A stretch of 20,726 nt of DNA from JBGYPP01 sp041838515 (GTDB lineage: Bacteria > Bacillota > Clostridia > Lachnospirales > Lachnospiraceae), in NCBI GenBank assembly GCA_041838515.1, contig JBGYPP010000095.1, positions 1-20,726 of the forward strand. The letters run 5' to 3'. Under the pieces are notes generated by a model. It was not told the origin of the DNA. It saw nothing but the letters and a program-made list of their open reading frames with translations, and did no database searches. The position numbers were made by a program, and so were the translations under genes. The first letter of the stretch is position 1; every line of letters begins with the position of its first letter. This document shows, piece after piece, positions 6,232 through 14,277 of the stretch.

Positions 6232-7338
6232 ATGGGAAAAATGCGATATTTGGCCTTGGGTCTGGCCTTTGTCCTGCTGCTGGGAGGCTGTGGAAAGAGC
6301 CAGGCGGCTGCGGAGCAGACCGAGGCGGCCTCGGCGGCTGTTCAGACTGCTGAGGAGGATGGGTATATCTATCTGCGGGACGTGGATCTGGCATCTATAG
6401 TCACCCTAGGGGAGTACAAGGGCTTGGAGGTGTCCCTGCCTGCCGTGCAGGTGGAGGAGGCGGATGTGGAGCGGGAGGCGCTGGCGCTTTTGTGGGATTC
6501 TATGGAGGTCTCGGCGGGCATTACAGACAGGCCGGTGGCCCAGGGGGATACGGTCAATATAGATTACAAGGGTCTAAAGGACGGCGTGGCCTTTGAGGGG
6601 GGTACGGCCCAGGGAGCCAGGCTGGCCATAGGCAGCGGGCAGTTTATCCCTGGATTTGAAGAAGGCCTGGTGGGCGCCAGCCCCGGGGAGGAGGTATCCC
6701 TGGATCTGCAATTCCCGGCGGAGTACCACAGCGCGGAATTGGCTGGCGCGGCCGTGGTTTTTGAGGTGAAGGTCAATTATATCTATCCGACGGAAATCAG
6801 CGATGAGGCGGTGGCGGCGCTGGGCGCGGCGGAATATGCCAGCCGGCAGGAATTGCTGGATTATCTGCGGGCGGGCATGGAGGCGGAGCAGGAGGCCAAC
6901 AGAGCCATGGAGCTGGAGGCGACGGTGCAGCAGGCTTTGGTGGACGCATCCGCCTATGGGGAGCTGCCGGCGGATCTGCTGGCGCAGTCCCAGGAGCAGG
7001 TGCGGGGCAATTTGGAAAGCCAGGCGGCGGCCTACGGCGTGGATGCGCAGACCTTGGTGACCTGGATGTACAATATGGATTTGGAAAGCCTGGTCCAGCA
7101 GGTGGGGGAATACGGCGTGAAGTCCAAGCTGGCCTTGCAGGCCGTGGCCAATAAGGAGTCCTTGGCGGTAAGCGACCAGGAGCTGGAAGAGGCCATGGAG
7201 CAGCGGGTCCAGGAGTATGGATTTGCCTCGGTGGAGGAGATGTTAGGCGGACAGTCCAAGGAGCTGTTCCGGGAGGATATGCTGATAGAGAAAAGTCTGG
7301 CCTTTGTGGTGGCAGAGGCTGTGGTGAGCCAGGAGTAG
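6232..7338 (+). CDS. Trigger-factor-like FKBP-type peptidyl-prolyl isomerase lipoprotein
   Basis: 368 residues from ATG 6232. AAGGAGGAG directly upstream and an immediate lipoprotein signal peptide support this start; the frame is open back to 6034 but that extension is low-complexity and overlaps hsdR. The signal MGKMRYLALGLAFVLLLGGC has lipobox LGGC with Cys20 as lipid anchor. After a short linker comes an FKBP domain (about 101-185) with the trigger-factor pattern GDTVNIDYKG, FEGGTA, GSGQFIPGFEEGLVG and FPAEYHSAELAG. The rest (about 186-368) matches the helical C-terminal chaperone domain of trigger factor. The ribosome-binding N-terminal domain is absent. It therefore probably assists folding of secreted or surface proteins on the outer face of the membrane, similar in setting to PrsA. 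Family assignment is strong, substrate unknown. Confidence 0.88.
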   Translation: MGKMRYLALGLAFVLLLGGCGKSQAAAEQTEAASAAVQTAEEDGYIYLRDVDLASIVTLGEYKGLEVSLPAVQVEEADVEREALALLWDSMEVSAGITDRPVAQGDTVNIDYKGLKDGVAFEGGTAQGARLAIGSGQFIPGFEEGLVGASPGEEVSLDLQFPAEYHSAELAGAAVVFEVKVNYIYPTEISDEAVAALGAAEYASRQELLDYLRAGMEAEQEANRAMELEATVQQALVDASAYGELPADLLAQSQEQVRGNLESQAAAYGVDAQTLVTWMYNMDLESLVQQVGEYGVKSKLALQAVANKESLAVSDQELEEAMEQRVQEYGFASVEEMLGGQSKELFREDMLIEKSLAFVVAEAVVSQE

Positions 7339-7555
7339 GCGCCGGGGCGGCGTGGGTTTGCGGTAGGCTGTCCCGGACAGGGGAGGGGCATCAGGCCCGG
7401 CCTGGCGGCGGTTTGGCCGGAGGGCAGGCTGGCCCCGGATGGGGCGGAAGGACTTGGCCCGCCAGGCTGTCCCGGGCGGAAACATCATGCCCAGGCTGGG
7501 CTTCGCCCGGACTCTAGGGTGAGAAACGATGGCATATAAGGATACGGGAGGCAAT
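7339..7555. other. GC-rich intergenic stretch before asnS, no gene recognised
   Basis: 217 nt, very GC-rich. It holds a 12-nt direct repeat AGGCTGTCCCGG at 7365-7376 and 7464-7475, and a small hairpin at 7368-7380 (CTGTC/GACAG). No clear promoter, terminator, RNA gene or T-box signature is visible. Confidence 0.4.
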
Positions 7556-8950
7556 ATGTTAAAATTAACAGACATTAGAGAGATATTTCGGAATACTTCC
7601 GCCTATCTGGGAAAGGGGATCCGCATAGGCGGATGGGTGCGCAGCAACAGGGATTCCAAGAATTTTGGCTTCCTGGTGGTGCATGACGGCACCTTTTTTG
7701 AGAGCCTGCAGGTGGTCTATGGAGGGGAGTTGGAGAATTTTGCCGCCATAGCCAAATTGCAGGTGGGCGCAGCCGTCATCGCCAGGGGTACGCTGGTAGA
7801 AACCCCCGGCGCCAAGCAGCCCTTTGAATTGCAGGCCTTGGAGGTGCAGGTGGAGGGGGAGTCCGCTGCGGAGTATCCCCTGCAAAAAAAGCGGCACAGC
7901 TTTGAATTCCTGCGGGGCATCTCCCATCTGCGGCCCAGGACCAATACTTTCCAGGCTGTGTTCAGGGTGCGTTCTCTGATCGCCTACGCCATACACAAGT
8001 TTTTTATGGATAGGGATTTTGTCTATGTACATACGCCCATTATCACCGCCAGCGACACAGAGGGCGCAGGGGAGATGTTCCAGGTTAGCACCCTGCCTTT
8101 GGGCCAGGTGCCTATGACTCCTGAGGGAGAGGTGGATTACAAGCAGGATTTTTTTGGCAAAAAAACTTCCCTCACCGTATCCGGCCAGCTCAATGGCGAG
8201 GCCTATGCCCTGGCTTTTAAGAATATTTATACTTTTGGCCCCACTTTCCGAGCGGAGAATTCCAACACCACCCGCCACGCCGCTGAGTTCTGGATGATAG
8301 AGCCGGAGATGGCTTTTGCGGACCTGGAGGACAATATGGCGCTGGCGGAGGCCATGTTGAAATTTATCATCCGGTATGTGTTGGAGAAGGCTCCGGAGGA
8401 GATGGCTTTCTTTAACCAGTTCGTGGATCCCGGTCTGATTGACAGGCTGGAGCAGGTGGCCAATGCAAAATTTGCCCATTTGACCTATACCCGGGCGGTG
8501 GAGATACTGGAGCAGCACAATGACCGGTTTGAATTTAAGGCCTATTGGGGCTGTGATTTACAGACAGAGCATGAGAAATTCCTCACCGAGGAAGTGTGCA
8601 AGGGGCCGGTGTTTGTGACGGATTATCCCAAGGACATTAAGGCTTTCTATATGAAACTCAACGAGGATGGCCGCACCGTGGCCGCCATGGACTGTCTGGT
8701 GCCGGGCATAGGGGAGATCATAGGCGGCAGCCAGAGGGAGGATTCCCTGGAGAAGCTGGAAAAGCGCATGGAGGAGATGGGCTTATCCCGGGAGGAGTAC
8801 GGATTTTACCTGGATTTGCGCCGATACGGCTCCGTGCGGCATGCGGGCTTTGGCCTGGGCTTCGAGCGCTGCGTTATGTATTTGACAGGTATGGGCAATA
8901 TACGGGATGTGGTGCCTTTCCCCCGCACCGTGCACAATTGCGATTTGTAA
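7556..8950 (+). CDS. asnS: Asparaginyl-tRNA synthetase
   Basis: 464 residues from ATG 7556, preceded by GGGAGG at 7546-7551; an alternative ATG at 7529 with AGGGTGAG upstream would add nine residues (MAYKDTGGN). The enzyme charges tRNA-Asn in the cytoplasm. The N-terminal OB-fold anticodon-binding domain includes IRIGGWVRSNRDSKNFGFL. The class II catalytic core shows motif 1 around FVYVHTPIITASDTEGAGEM, motif 2 FRAENSNTTRHAAEFWMIEP (about 231-251) and motif 3 GLGFERCVMYLTG (about 431-443). The HAAEFWMIEPEM segment and the IIGGSQRE motif are typical of AsnRS rather than AspRS or LysRS. The next gene starts 15 nt later, suggesting co-transcription. Confidence 0.97.
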   Translation: MLKLTDIREIFRNTSAYLGKGIRIGGWVRSNRDSKNFGFLVVHDGTFFESLQVVYGGELENFAAIAKLQVGAAVIARGTLVETPGAKQPFELQALEVQVEGESAAEYPLQKKRHSFEFLRGISHLRPRTNTFQAVFRVRSLIAYAIHKFFMDRDFVYVHTPIITASDTEGAGEMFQVSTLPLGQVPMTPEGEVDYKQDFFGKKTSLTVSGQLNGEAYALAFKNIYTFGPTFRAENSNTTRHAAEFWMIEPEMAFADLEDNMALAEAMLKFIIRYVLEKAPEEMAFFNQFVDPGLIDRLEQVANAKFAHLTYTRAVEILEQHNDRFEFKAYWGCDLQTEHEKFLTEEVCKGPVFVTDYPKDIKAFYMKLNEDGRTVAAMDCLVPGIGEIIGGSQREDSLEKLEKRMEEMGLSREEYGFYLDLRRYGSVRHAGFGLGFERCVMYLTGMGNIRDVVPFPRTVHNCDL

Positions 8951-8965
8951 GTAAAGGGAGGCTGG

Positions 8966-10228
8966 ATGGCAGGGTGGCAGTTAGAATTGGGCCCATGGGG
9001 GCGCGGGCGGACCGGGCGGGTGCCGGCGGGGAGGAGCTTTCCGGCGGCGCTGTTTGCCTTGGGCTTGGCCCTGGCCCTTTGGCTTTCCGTCGGATGGGAG
9101 GCGCAGGCCTCCAGCGTGTCGGAATTGCAAAGGCAGATACAGGAGGACCAGCAGAGGCTGCAATCCATCAACCAGAGAATTTCCTCCCTCTCCGATGAGC
9201 AGGATCTGATAGAAGAGAGAATTGATGACCTCAATGCCGAAATCCTCAACACCATGACCAGCATAGGCCTGAAAGAGGAGGAAATCCTCCAGCTGGAGGC
9301 GGAGCTGGTGCAGAAGGAGGCGCAGATACAGGAGGCTATGGAGGCCTATGCCCGGGCTAAGGCCAAGGAGGAGGAGCAGTATCTGGCCATGAAGGCGCGT
9401 ATACGCTTTATGTATGAAAATGACGGAGCCTCTCTGCTGACTATGTTTTTTGGCGATGGGGATTTCGGGCAGCTGCTCAACCGTGCGGATTATGTGGAAA
9501 GCATATACACCTATGACCAGAATATGCTCCAGGCCTATGCCCAGAGCAAGCTGGAGTCGGAGGCGCTGTGGCGGGAGCTGGAGGCGGCAAAGGCGGAGTT
9601 GGAGGCCAGCCAGAACCGGCTGGAGGCGGAGAGGGATGCGCTGGCTGCGCAGAAGAGTGATCTGGATGCCATGCTGGCCCAGAAAAAGCGGGAATCGGCC
9701 AATTTTGATGTGGAGATAGCGCGATACCGGCAGGAGGCGGCGGCGGCCAAACAGAAGCTGGCCGCAGAGCAGCAGGCTCTGAAGCGTATGCAGAGCCAGA
9801 GCAGGGGCAGCGCCTCGGCGGCGGCCAAGGGTTCATACACTGTCAAGGGTGTGGATGCCTCGGTGATTTCCAGTGCCGCCGGCAGTGATCTGGGCAAGAA
9901 AATCGCCCAATACGCCTGCCAATATGTGGGAAATCCCTATGTGGCCGGGGGAACCAGCCTGACCAACGGTGCGGATTGTTCCGGCTTTACTTATAGAGTG
10001 CTGGGGGATTTTGGCTACAGCCTTCCCCGCACCTCCACCCAGCAAAGGAGCGCAGGCCAGGCCGTGGCCTATGAGAATGCCCAGCCCGGAGATTTGGTCT
10101 GCTATGACGGCCATGTGGGCATATATATAGGCGGAGGGTACATAGTGCATGCCAGTTCGGCCCGGACGGGAATCAAGATCAGCCAGGCCACCTATAGGAA
10201 TATACTGGCCGTGCGCAGGGTGATTTAA
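8966..10228 (+). CDS. Secreted coiled-coil NlpC/P60 peptidoglycan endopeptidase (PcsB/CwlO-like)
   Basis: 420 residues; ATG 8966 follows GGGAGG by a few bases. A long positively charged N-region leads to a hydrophobic signal segment (FPAALFALGLALALWLSVGW, roughly residues 29-48) ending near AQA. Residues about 52-270 form a long coiled coil (Q/E/L-rich heptads, e.g. LQRQIQEDQQRLQSINQ), interrupted by an ARIRFMYENDGASLLTMFF segment common to PcsB/CwlO-type hydrolases. A Ser/Ala-rich linker follows, then an NlpC/P60 domain (about 310-420) with catalytic Cys338 (GADCSGF), His383 (DGHVGIYIG) and polar third residue His395 (VHASS). It should cleave peptide stems of peptidoglycan during growth or daughter-cell separation, with the coiled coil usually controlling activity through a partner such as FtsEX. 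A strong terminator follows directly. Confidence 0.92.
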   Translation: MAGWQLELGPWGRGRTGRVPAGRSFPAALFALGLALALWLSVGWEAQASSVSELQRQIQEDQQRLQSINQRISSLSDEQDLIEERIDDLNAEILNTMTSIGLKEEEILQLEAELVQKEAQIQEAMEAYARAKAKEEEQYLAMKARIRFMYENDGASLLTMFFGDGDFGQLLNRADYVESIYTYDQNMLQAYAQSKLESEALWRELEAAKAELEASQNRLEAERDALAAQKSDLDAMLAQKKRESANFDVEIARYRQEAAAAKQKLAAEQQALKRMQSQSRGSASAAAKGSYTVKGVDASVISSAAGSDLGKKIAQYACQYVGNPYVAGGTSLTNGADCSGFTYRVLGDFGYSLPRTSTQQRSAGQAVAYENAQPGDLVCYDGHVGIYIGGGYIVHASSARTGIKISQATYRNILAVRRVI

Positions 10229-10231
10229 GAG

Positions 10232-10286
10232 AAAAGGTGTTTGGAAACAGAGGGCCTGGGGCTGTTTGTTTCAAAGCACCTTTTTT
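10232..10286 (+). terminator. Rho-independent terminator after the NlpC/P60 gene
   Basis: A long imperfect stem starting AAAAGGTG-TTTG-GAAAC and closing GTTTCAAAG-CACC, followed by TTTTTT (10281-10286). It begins 3 nt after the stop codon. Because it ends only 27 nt before pyrC, it could also act as a transcription attenuator for the pyr operon, but no PyrR-binding sequence is visible. Confidence 0.8.
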
Positions 10287-10313
10287 GGGCGTAAAAGCCC
10301 GGGGAGGCGGAGT

Positions 10314-11603
10314 ATGGAAGCTATTTGGATACGGGGGGGCCGGGTGGCGGATCTGGCCCGGGGGCGGCTGGAGCCTCTGGATGTGTGGATAGAGTATGGG
10401 CGGGTGGCGGCCCTGTCTGGGGATATGGAGGGGCGCATGGGCGAGCAGCGTTGCCGCCAGGCCAGGATAGTGGAGGCGGAGGGCTGTATAGTGGCTCCGG
10501 GCCTGGTGGATGTGCATGTGCATTTCCGGGATCCCGGATACACCCACAAGGAGGATTTGGAGAGCGGGGCCCGGGCGGCGGCTAGAGGAGGATATACCTC
10601 GGTGGTGTTGATGGCCAATACCAGCCCCTGCGTGGACAATGTGGACACGCTGGCATATATAAGGGATAAAGCCAGGGAGCTTCCGGTGCGCATCTATACC
10701 TGCGCCACGGTCACTCAGGGTATGCGGGGCCGGGAGCTGACGGATATGGAGGGGCTACAGGCTGCCGGAGCCGTGGGATTTACCGATGACGGCATGCCTA
10801 TACTGGATGCGGCCGTATTGGAGGAGGCCATGCTGCGCTGCAAGGCGCTGGATGCGCCACTTAGCCTGCACGAGGAGGATCCCAGGATGATAGGGCAAAA
10901 TGGCATAGACAGCCAGATTGCTGTGGAATTTGGTCTGGAGGGATCTCCCAGGGAGGCAGAGGAGTCTATGGTGGCCAGGGATGTAGCCCTGGCTCTGACG
11001 ACAGGCGCTAAGGTCAATGTGCAGCATGTCAGCGCCAAGGGGGCTGTGGAGGCCTTGCGGCGGGCCAAGGCCCGTGGGGGGAATGTCCACGGCGAGGCTG
11101 CCCCCCATCATTTCGTTCTGACCAGGGAGGCTGTGCGGGAGTATGGCACGCTGGCCAAGATGAACCCGCCCTTGCGTGGGGAGGAGGACAGGCTGGCTAT
11201 TCTGGAGGGGCTGGCTGACGGCACATTGGATCTGATCGCTACAGACCATGCGCCCCACAGCCGCCAGGAGAAGGCGCTGCCCTTGGATCAAGCGCCCAGC
11301 GGCATAGTGGGTCTGGAAACGGCGCTGCCCCTGTGCTGGCAATACTTGGTGGTTTCCGGCCTGCTGGATGAGGTGGAGCTGCTGCGGAAGATGAGCAAGA
11401 ATCCGGCGGAGCTGTACGGCCTGGAGGCGGGATTTTTGGCGGAGGGTGGCCCGGGGGATGTGGTGGTCATAGATCCAAAGCTGCGGCTGGACAGTTCGGT
11501 TTTCTATTCCAAATCTGACAATAGCCCCTTTGCGCATTGGGATCTGCAGGGGGCTGCCAGGGTGACCATATGCCGTGGGCGCATAGTGTACCAGGCGCCG
11601 TAG
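10314..11603 (+). CDS. pyrC: Dihydroorotase (class I)
   Basis: 429 residues from ATG 10314, with GGGGAGG 6 nt or so upstream. It cyclises N-carbamoyl-aspartate to dihydroorotate, the third step of pyrimidine synthesis. Metal-binding residues of the amidohydrolase barrel are all in place: His68 and His70 (VDVHVHFRDPGYTHKEDL), His186 (LHEED), His238 (NVQHVS) and Asp311 (ATDHAPHS). Length and motif spacing match class I bacterial dihydroorotases. It is the first gene of pyrC-pyrK-pyrD; its stop codon TAG forms the beginning of the ribosome binding site of pyrK. Confidence 0.96.
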   Translation: MEAIWIRGGRVADLARGRLEPLDVWIEYGRVAALSGDMEGRMGEQRCRQARIVEAEGCIVAPGLVDVHVHFRDPGYTHKEDLESGARAAARGGYTSVVLMANTSPCVDNVDTLAYIRDKARELPVRIYTCATVTQGMRGRELTDMEGLQAAGAVGFTDDGMPILDAAVLEEAMLRCKALDAPLSLHEEDPRMIGQNGIDSQIAVEFGLEGSPREAEESMVARDVALALTTGAKVNVQHVSAKGAVEALRRAKARGGNVHGEAAPHHFVLTREAVREYGTLAKMNPPLRGEEDRLAILEGLADGTLDLIATDHAPHSRQEKALPLDQAPSGIVGLETALPLCWQYLVVSGLLDEVELLRKMSKNPAELYGLEAGFLAEGGPGDVVVIDPKLRLDSSVFYSKSDNSPFAHWDLQGAARVTICRGRIVYQAP

Positions 11604-11614
11604 GAGGGAGTGAT

Positions 11615-12418
11615 ATGCGAAAAAAACACAAGGCTGTGGTGCGCAGCCAAGAGGCTTTGGCGGCGGGGATATACTCTCTTTGGGTGGATACGCCGCTGGC
11701 CGGGGAGGCCATGCCTGGGCAATTTGTCTGTCTGTATGTGGGCGATGGCGTGCATTTGCTGCCCAGGCCCATCAGCATCTGCGATATGGATGGCCTGGCC
11801 CTGCGGTTGGTCTATAGGACGGTGGGCCAGGGGACGGCCCGTCTGGCCGAGTTGCGGCCGGGGGATACAGTGGATATACTTGGACCTTTGGGGCAGGGCT
11901 TTCCCCTGGAGGGGCACTCCGGGCGGGTGGCGCTGCTGGGAGGCGGCATAGGCATCCCCCCCATGCTCTATCTGGCCAAGGCCCTGTCGGATCGGGGGCT
12001 GGAAGTGGAGGCGTATCTGGGGTATAGAGGAGGGGATCTGTTCTTGTCGGAGGATTTTGCCCCTTATGCCAAAGTGTATATAGCTACAGAAGATGGCAGC
12101 AGCGGCGTAAGAGGCCATGTGTTGGATGCCATGGAGAAAAAGGAACAAGAGTTCAAAAACAGTACAGGAGGCAGTCCCATATCCTATAGCGCGCTGATGG
12201 CTTGCGGCCCCATGCCCATGCTGAGGGGTGTCAAGGCTTATGGGGAGCAGAGGGGGGTGGACTCCTACATTTCCCTTGAGGAGCATATGGCCTGCGGCGT
12301 TGGCGCCTGTCTGGGCTGTGTGGTCAAGACCAAGGAGATAGACAGCCATTCCCTGGTGCGTAATGCCCGTATTTGTACCGAGGGTCCGGTGTTTGATGCC
12401 AGGGATTGCGAAATTTAG
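11615..12418 (+). CDS. pyrK: Dihydroorotate dehydrogenase B electron-transfer subunit
   Basis: 267 residues from ATG 11615, 11 nt after pyrC with TAGGAGGGAG upstream. PyrK passes electrons from the PyrD flavin to NAD+ through FAD and a [2Fe-2S] cluster. A ferredoxin-reductase-like FAD domain is shown by LLPRPISICD and GTARLAELRPGD, and the nucleotide-binding domain by LLGGGIGIPPMLYLA. The C-terminal cluster ligands are Cys227, Cys232, Cys235 and Cys254 (CGVGACLGC then RICTEG), the expected C-X4-C-X2-C-Xn-C pattern. It immediately precedes its partner pyrD. Confidence 0.96.
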   Translation: MRKKHKAVVRSQEALAAGIYSLWVDTPLAGEAMPGQFVCLYVGDGVHLLPRPISICDMDGLALRLVYRTVGQGTARLAELRPGDTVDILGPLGQGFPLEGHSGRVALLGGGIGIPPMLYLAKALSDRGLEVEAYLGYRGGDLFLSEDFAPYAKVYIATEDGSSGVRGHVLDAMEKKEQEFKNSTGGSPISYSALMACGPMPMLRGVKAYGEQRGVDSYISLEEHMACGVGACLGCVVKTKEIDSHSLVRNARICTEGPVFDARDCEI

Positions 12419-12428
12419 GAGGAGGGGT

Positions 12429-13325
12429 ATGGAAATCACTTTTGCCGGCGTCACATTCAAAAATCCGGTGCTTACGGCCTCGGGAACCTTTGGATCAGGC
12501 ATGGAATACGGCGAGTTTGTGGATTTGAACAGGCTGGGGGGCATCATCACCAAGGGAGTGTCCAACATACCCTGGGAGGGCAATCCCACGCCCCGGGTGG
12601 CGGAAACCTATGGCGGCATGCTCAATGCCATAGGCCTGCAAAATCCCGGGGTGGAGGAATTTGTCCGCAGGGACCTGGCCTATTTGGAGGCCTTTGATAC
12701 CCGGGTGGTGGTCAATGTCTGCGGCAAGACCATAAGGGATTATGTGGAGGTAGTAGAGAGGCTCTCCGGGGAGCGGCGTGTGGATATGCTGGAGATCAAT
12801 GTGTCCTGCCCCAATGTCAAGGAGGGGGGCATAGCCTTTGGGCAAAACACCTGCGCATTGGAGGAGATCACCCGGGAGGTCAAGAGGTATGCCAAACAGC
12901 CGGTGATGATGAAACTCAGCCCCAATGTGGCGGACATAGGCGAGATGGCCAGAGCCGCCCAGGCCGGAGGGGCGGATGCCATCTCCTTGATCAATACGCT
13001 GACAGGCATGAAAATAGATGTACACAGGCGCAGATTTGCCCTGGCCAATGGCACAGGAGGCCTTTCCGGCCCCTGTATCAAGCCAGTGGCCCTGCGCATG
13101 GTCTACCAGGCCCGCAAGGCCGTGGATTTGCCCATACTGGGCATGGGAGGCATCATGTGCGGGGAGGATGGCATAGAGTTTTTGATGGCGGGCGCGGATG
13201 CCATAGCCGTGGGGGCAGCCCATTTCTTTCACCCCCGGGCCAGCCTGGATGTGCTGGAGGGCATGGGGGCGTATATGGCCAAATATGCCGTGGAAAAGGT
13301 GTCAGATTTGGTGGGCATACTCTAG
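12429..13325 (+). CDS. pyrD: Dihydroorotate dehydrogenase B catalytic subunit
   Basis: 298 residues from ATG 12429 with GGAGGAGG 3-6 nt upstream, 10 nt after pyrK. It oxidises dihydroorotate to orotate with FMN. The class 1B signature is visible: PVLTASGTFGSGMEY near the N-terminus, GIITKGVS, the catalytic loop INVSCPNVKEGG with Cys127 as base, and the FMN phosphate-binding GMGGIMCGEDGIEFLMAGA. A Cys base and the adjacent pyrK identify the NAD-linked PyrDB type. Isoleucine codons counted by hand: 10 ATA, 9 ATC, 0 ATT, a good example of the local codon preference. Confidence 0.97.
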   Translation: MEITFAGVTFKNPVLTASGTFGSGMEYGEFVDLNRLGGIITKGVSNIPWEGNPTPRVAETYGGMLNAIGLQNPGVEEFVRRDLAYLEAFDTRVVVNVCGKTIRDYVEVVERLSGERRVDMLEINVSCPNVKEGGIAFGQNTCALEEITREVKRYAKQPVMMKLSPNVADIGEMARAAQAGGADAISLINTLTGMKIDVHRRRFALANGTGGLSGPCIKPVALRMVYQARKAVDLPILGMGGIMCGEDGIEFLMAGADAIAVGAAHFFHPRASLDVLEGMGAYMAKYAVEKVSDLVGIL

Positions 13326-13333
13326 GCTGTTTC

Positions 13334-13363
13334 TTGACAGCGGGAGTCGGGCCAACCTATAAT
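13334..13363 (+). promoter_or_regulatory. Consensus sigma-A promoter for the ispE operon
   Basis: TTGACA (13334-13339) and TATAAT (13358-13363), both perfect, separated by 18 nt. It begins 9 nt after the pyrD stop and lies 39 nt before the ispE start, so ispE and the genes after it have their own promoter. Confidence 0.88.
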
Positions 13364-13367
13364 AAAA

Positions 13368-13382
13368 TGTATACAGTATACA
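13368..13382. promoter_or_regulatory. 15-bp palindromic operator candidate next to the ispE promoter
   Basis: TGTATAC-A-GTATACA is a perfect 7-1-7 inverted repeat starting 4 nt after the -10 box, over the expected transcription start. The TGTATAC half-site resembles operators of FadR/FCD-type GntR regulators (for example TTGTATACAA-like sites). A regulator of that class is encoded second in this operon, so autoregulation by repression is plausible. Confidence 0.65.
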
Positions 13383-13402
13383 AGATTTTTTCGGAGGTCC
13401 CT

Positions 13403-14266
13403 ATGGCTGAGGCAGTCAGAAAGGCGTATGCCAAAATCAATCTGGCCCTGAATGTGGTGGGCAGGCGGACGGACGGTTATCACCTGGTGGATATGATCAT
13501 GCAGCAGATCTCCCTGGGGGATGTAGTGACAGCCAGGCGCAGGCCGGTTGGGGGCATCAGCCTGTCCTGTGATATGCCCGGCGTGCCCACGGATCAGACC
13601 AATCTGGCCTGGAAGGCTGCCGCTCTGTTGCAGGCGCATTTTGGTATCAAGGATGGCATAGAAATCCGCCTGGAGAAGTCCATACCCATGGCGGCCGGCC
13701 TGGCCGGAGGATCTGCCAATGCCGCGGCGGCCCTGCTGGCCGTGGGGGATTTGTTTGAGTTGGAGCTGCCCCGTGAGGTCCTGGCCGGCTGGGCTTTGCA
13801 GCTGGGCGCGGATGTGCCTTACTGCCTGCTGGGAGGAACGGCCAGGGCCAGGGGCATAGGCGAGGAGCTGGAGGCTTTGGCGCCTGCGCCGGTCAATGCG
13901 CTGGTGTTGGCAAAGCCGGCCGTGTCGGTGTCCACGCCCCGGGTGTACCGGGCGTATGATATGCTGAATCCGCCGCCCAAGGGGCCGGATGTGGAGGCCT
14001 GTACCCGGGCCATTCAGCAGGGGAGCTTGGAGGCCCTGTTGGCGCATATGGGCAATGCGCTGGAGCCGGTGACAGCGTCCTGGCATCCCCAGATAGCATC
14101 GCTGGAGGAGGCTCTGATGGAGCAGGGGGCCTTGGCTGCCCAAATGAGCGGCAGCGGGCCTACAGTGTTTGGCATTTTTGCCCTAGAGGATCAGGCCGGG
14201 GAGGCGGCCGGCATATTGCGGGAGCGGCTTCCGGAGGTGGAATGGTTTGCCGTCCGGGGGATGTGA
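13403..14266 (+). CDS. ispE: 4-diphosphocytidyl-2-C-methyl-D-erythritol kinase
   Basis: 287 residues from ATG 13403, with CGGAGG 5 nt upstream. It phosphorylates CDP-methylerythritol in the MEP route to isoprenoids. GHMP-kinase features are clear: Lys11 in AYAKINLALNVVGRRTDGYH, the ATP-binding loop PMAAGLAGGSANAAA (from residue 95), catalytic Asp137 in LGADVPYCLLGGTARARGIGE, and the C-terminal MSGSGPTVFGIF. It is first in a run with its own consensus promoter and a palindrome that may serve as operator. The gntR gene begins 11 nt after its stop. Confidence 0.97.
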   Translation: MAEAVRKAYAKINLALNVVGRRTDGYHLVDMIMQQISLGDVVTARRRPVGGISLSCDMPGVPTDQTNLAWKAAALLQAHFGIKDGIEIRLEKSIPMAAGLAGGSANAAAALLAVGDLFELELPREVLAGWALQLGADVPYCLLGGTARARGIGEELEALAPAPVNALVLAKPAVSVSTPRVYRAYDMLNPPPKGPDVEACTRAIQQGSLEALLAHMGNALEPVTASWHPQIASLEEALMEQGALAAQMSGSGPTVFGIFALEDQAGEAAGILRERLPEVEWFAVRGM

Positions 14267-14277
14267 AAGGGGGGTAT

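Noticed and set aside
7339..7555. T-box riboswitch upstream of asnS
   Set aside because: No AGGGTGG-type antiterminator sequence or terminator/antiterminator pair is present; AGGGTGAG is only a ribosome-binding-like stretch.
10229..10313. PyrR-binding leader before pyrC
   Set aside because: The PyrR-binding loop sequence is not visible, only a terminator.
11504..12589. Long open frames antisense to core genes (e.g. 11504-12589, 17231-18325, 7565-8518)
   Set aside because: They lie opposite pyrK/pyrD, bcp/guaA and asnS, whose motifs are unmistakable. GC-rich codons leave antisense frames free of stops, and their translations show no domain.
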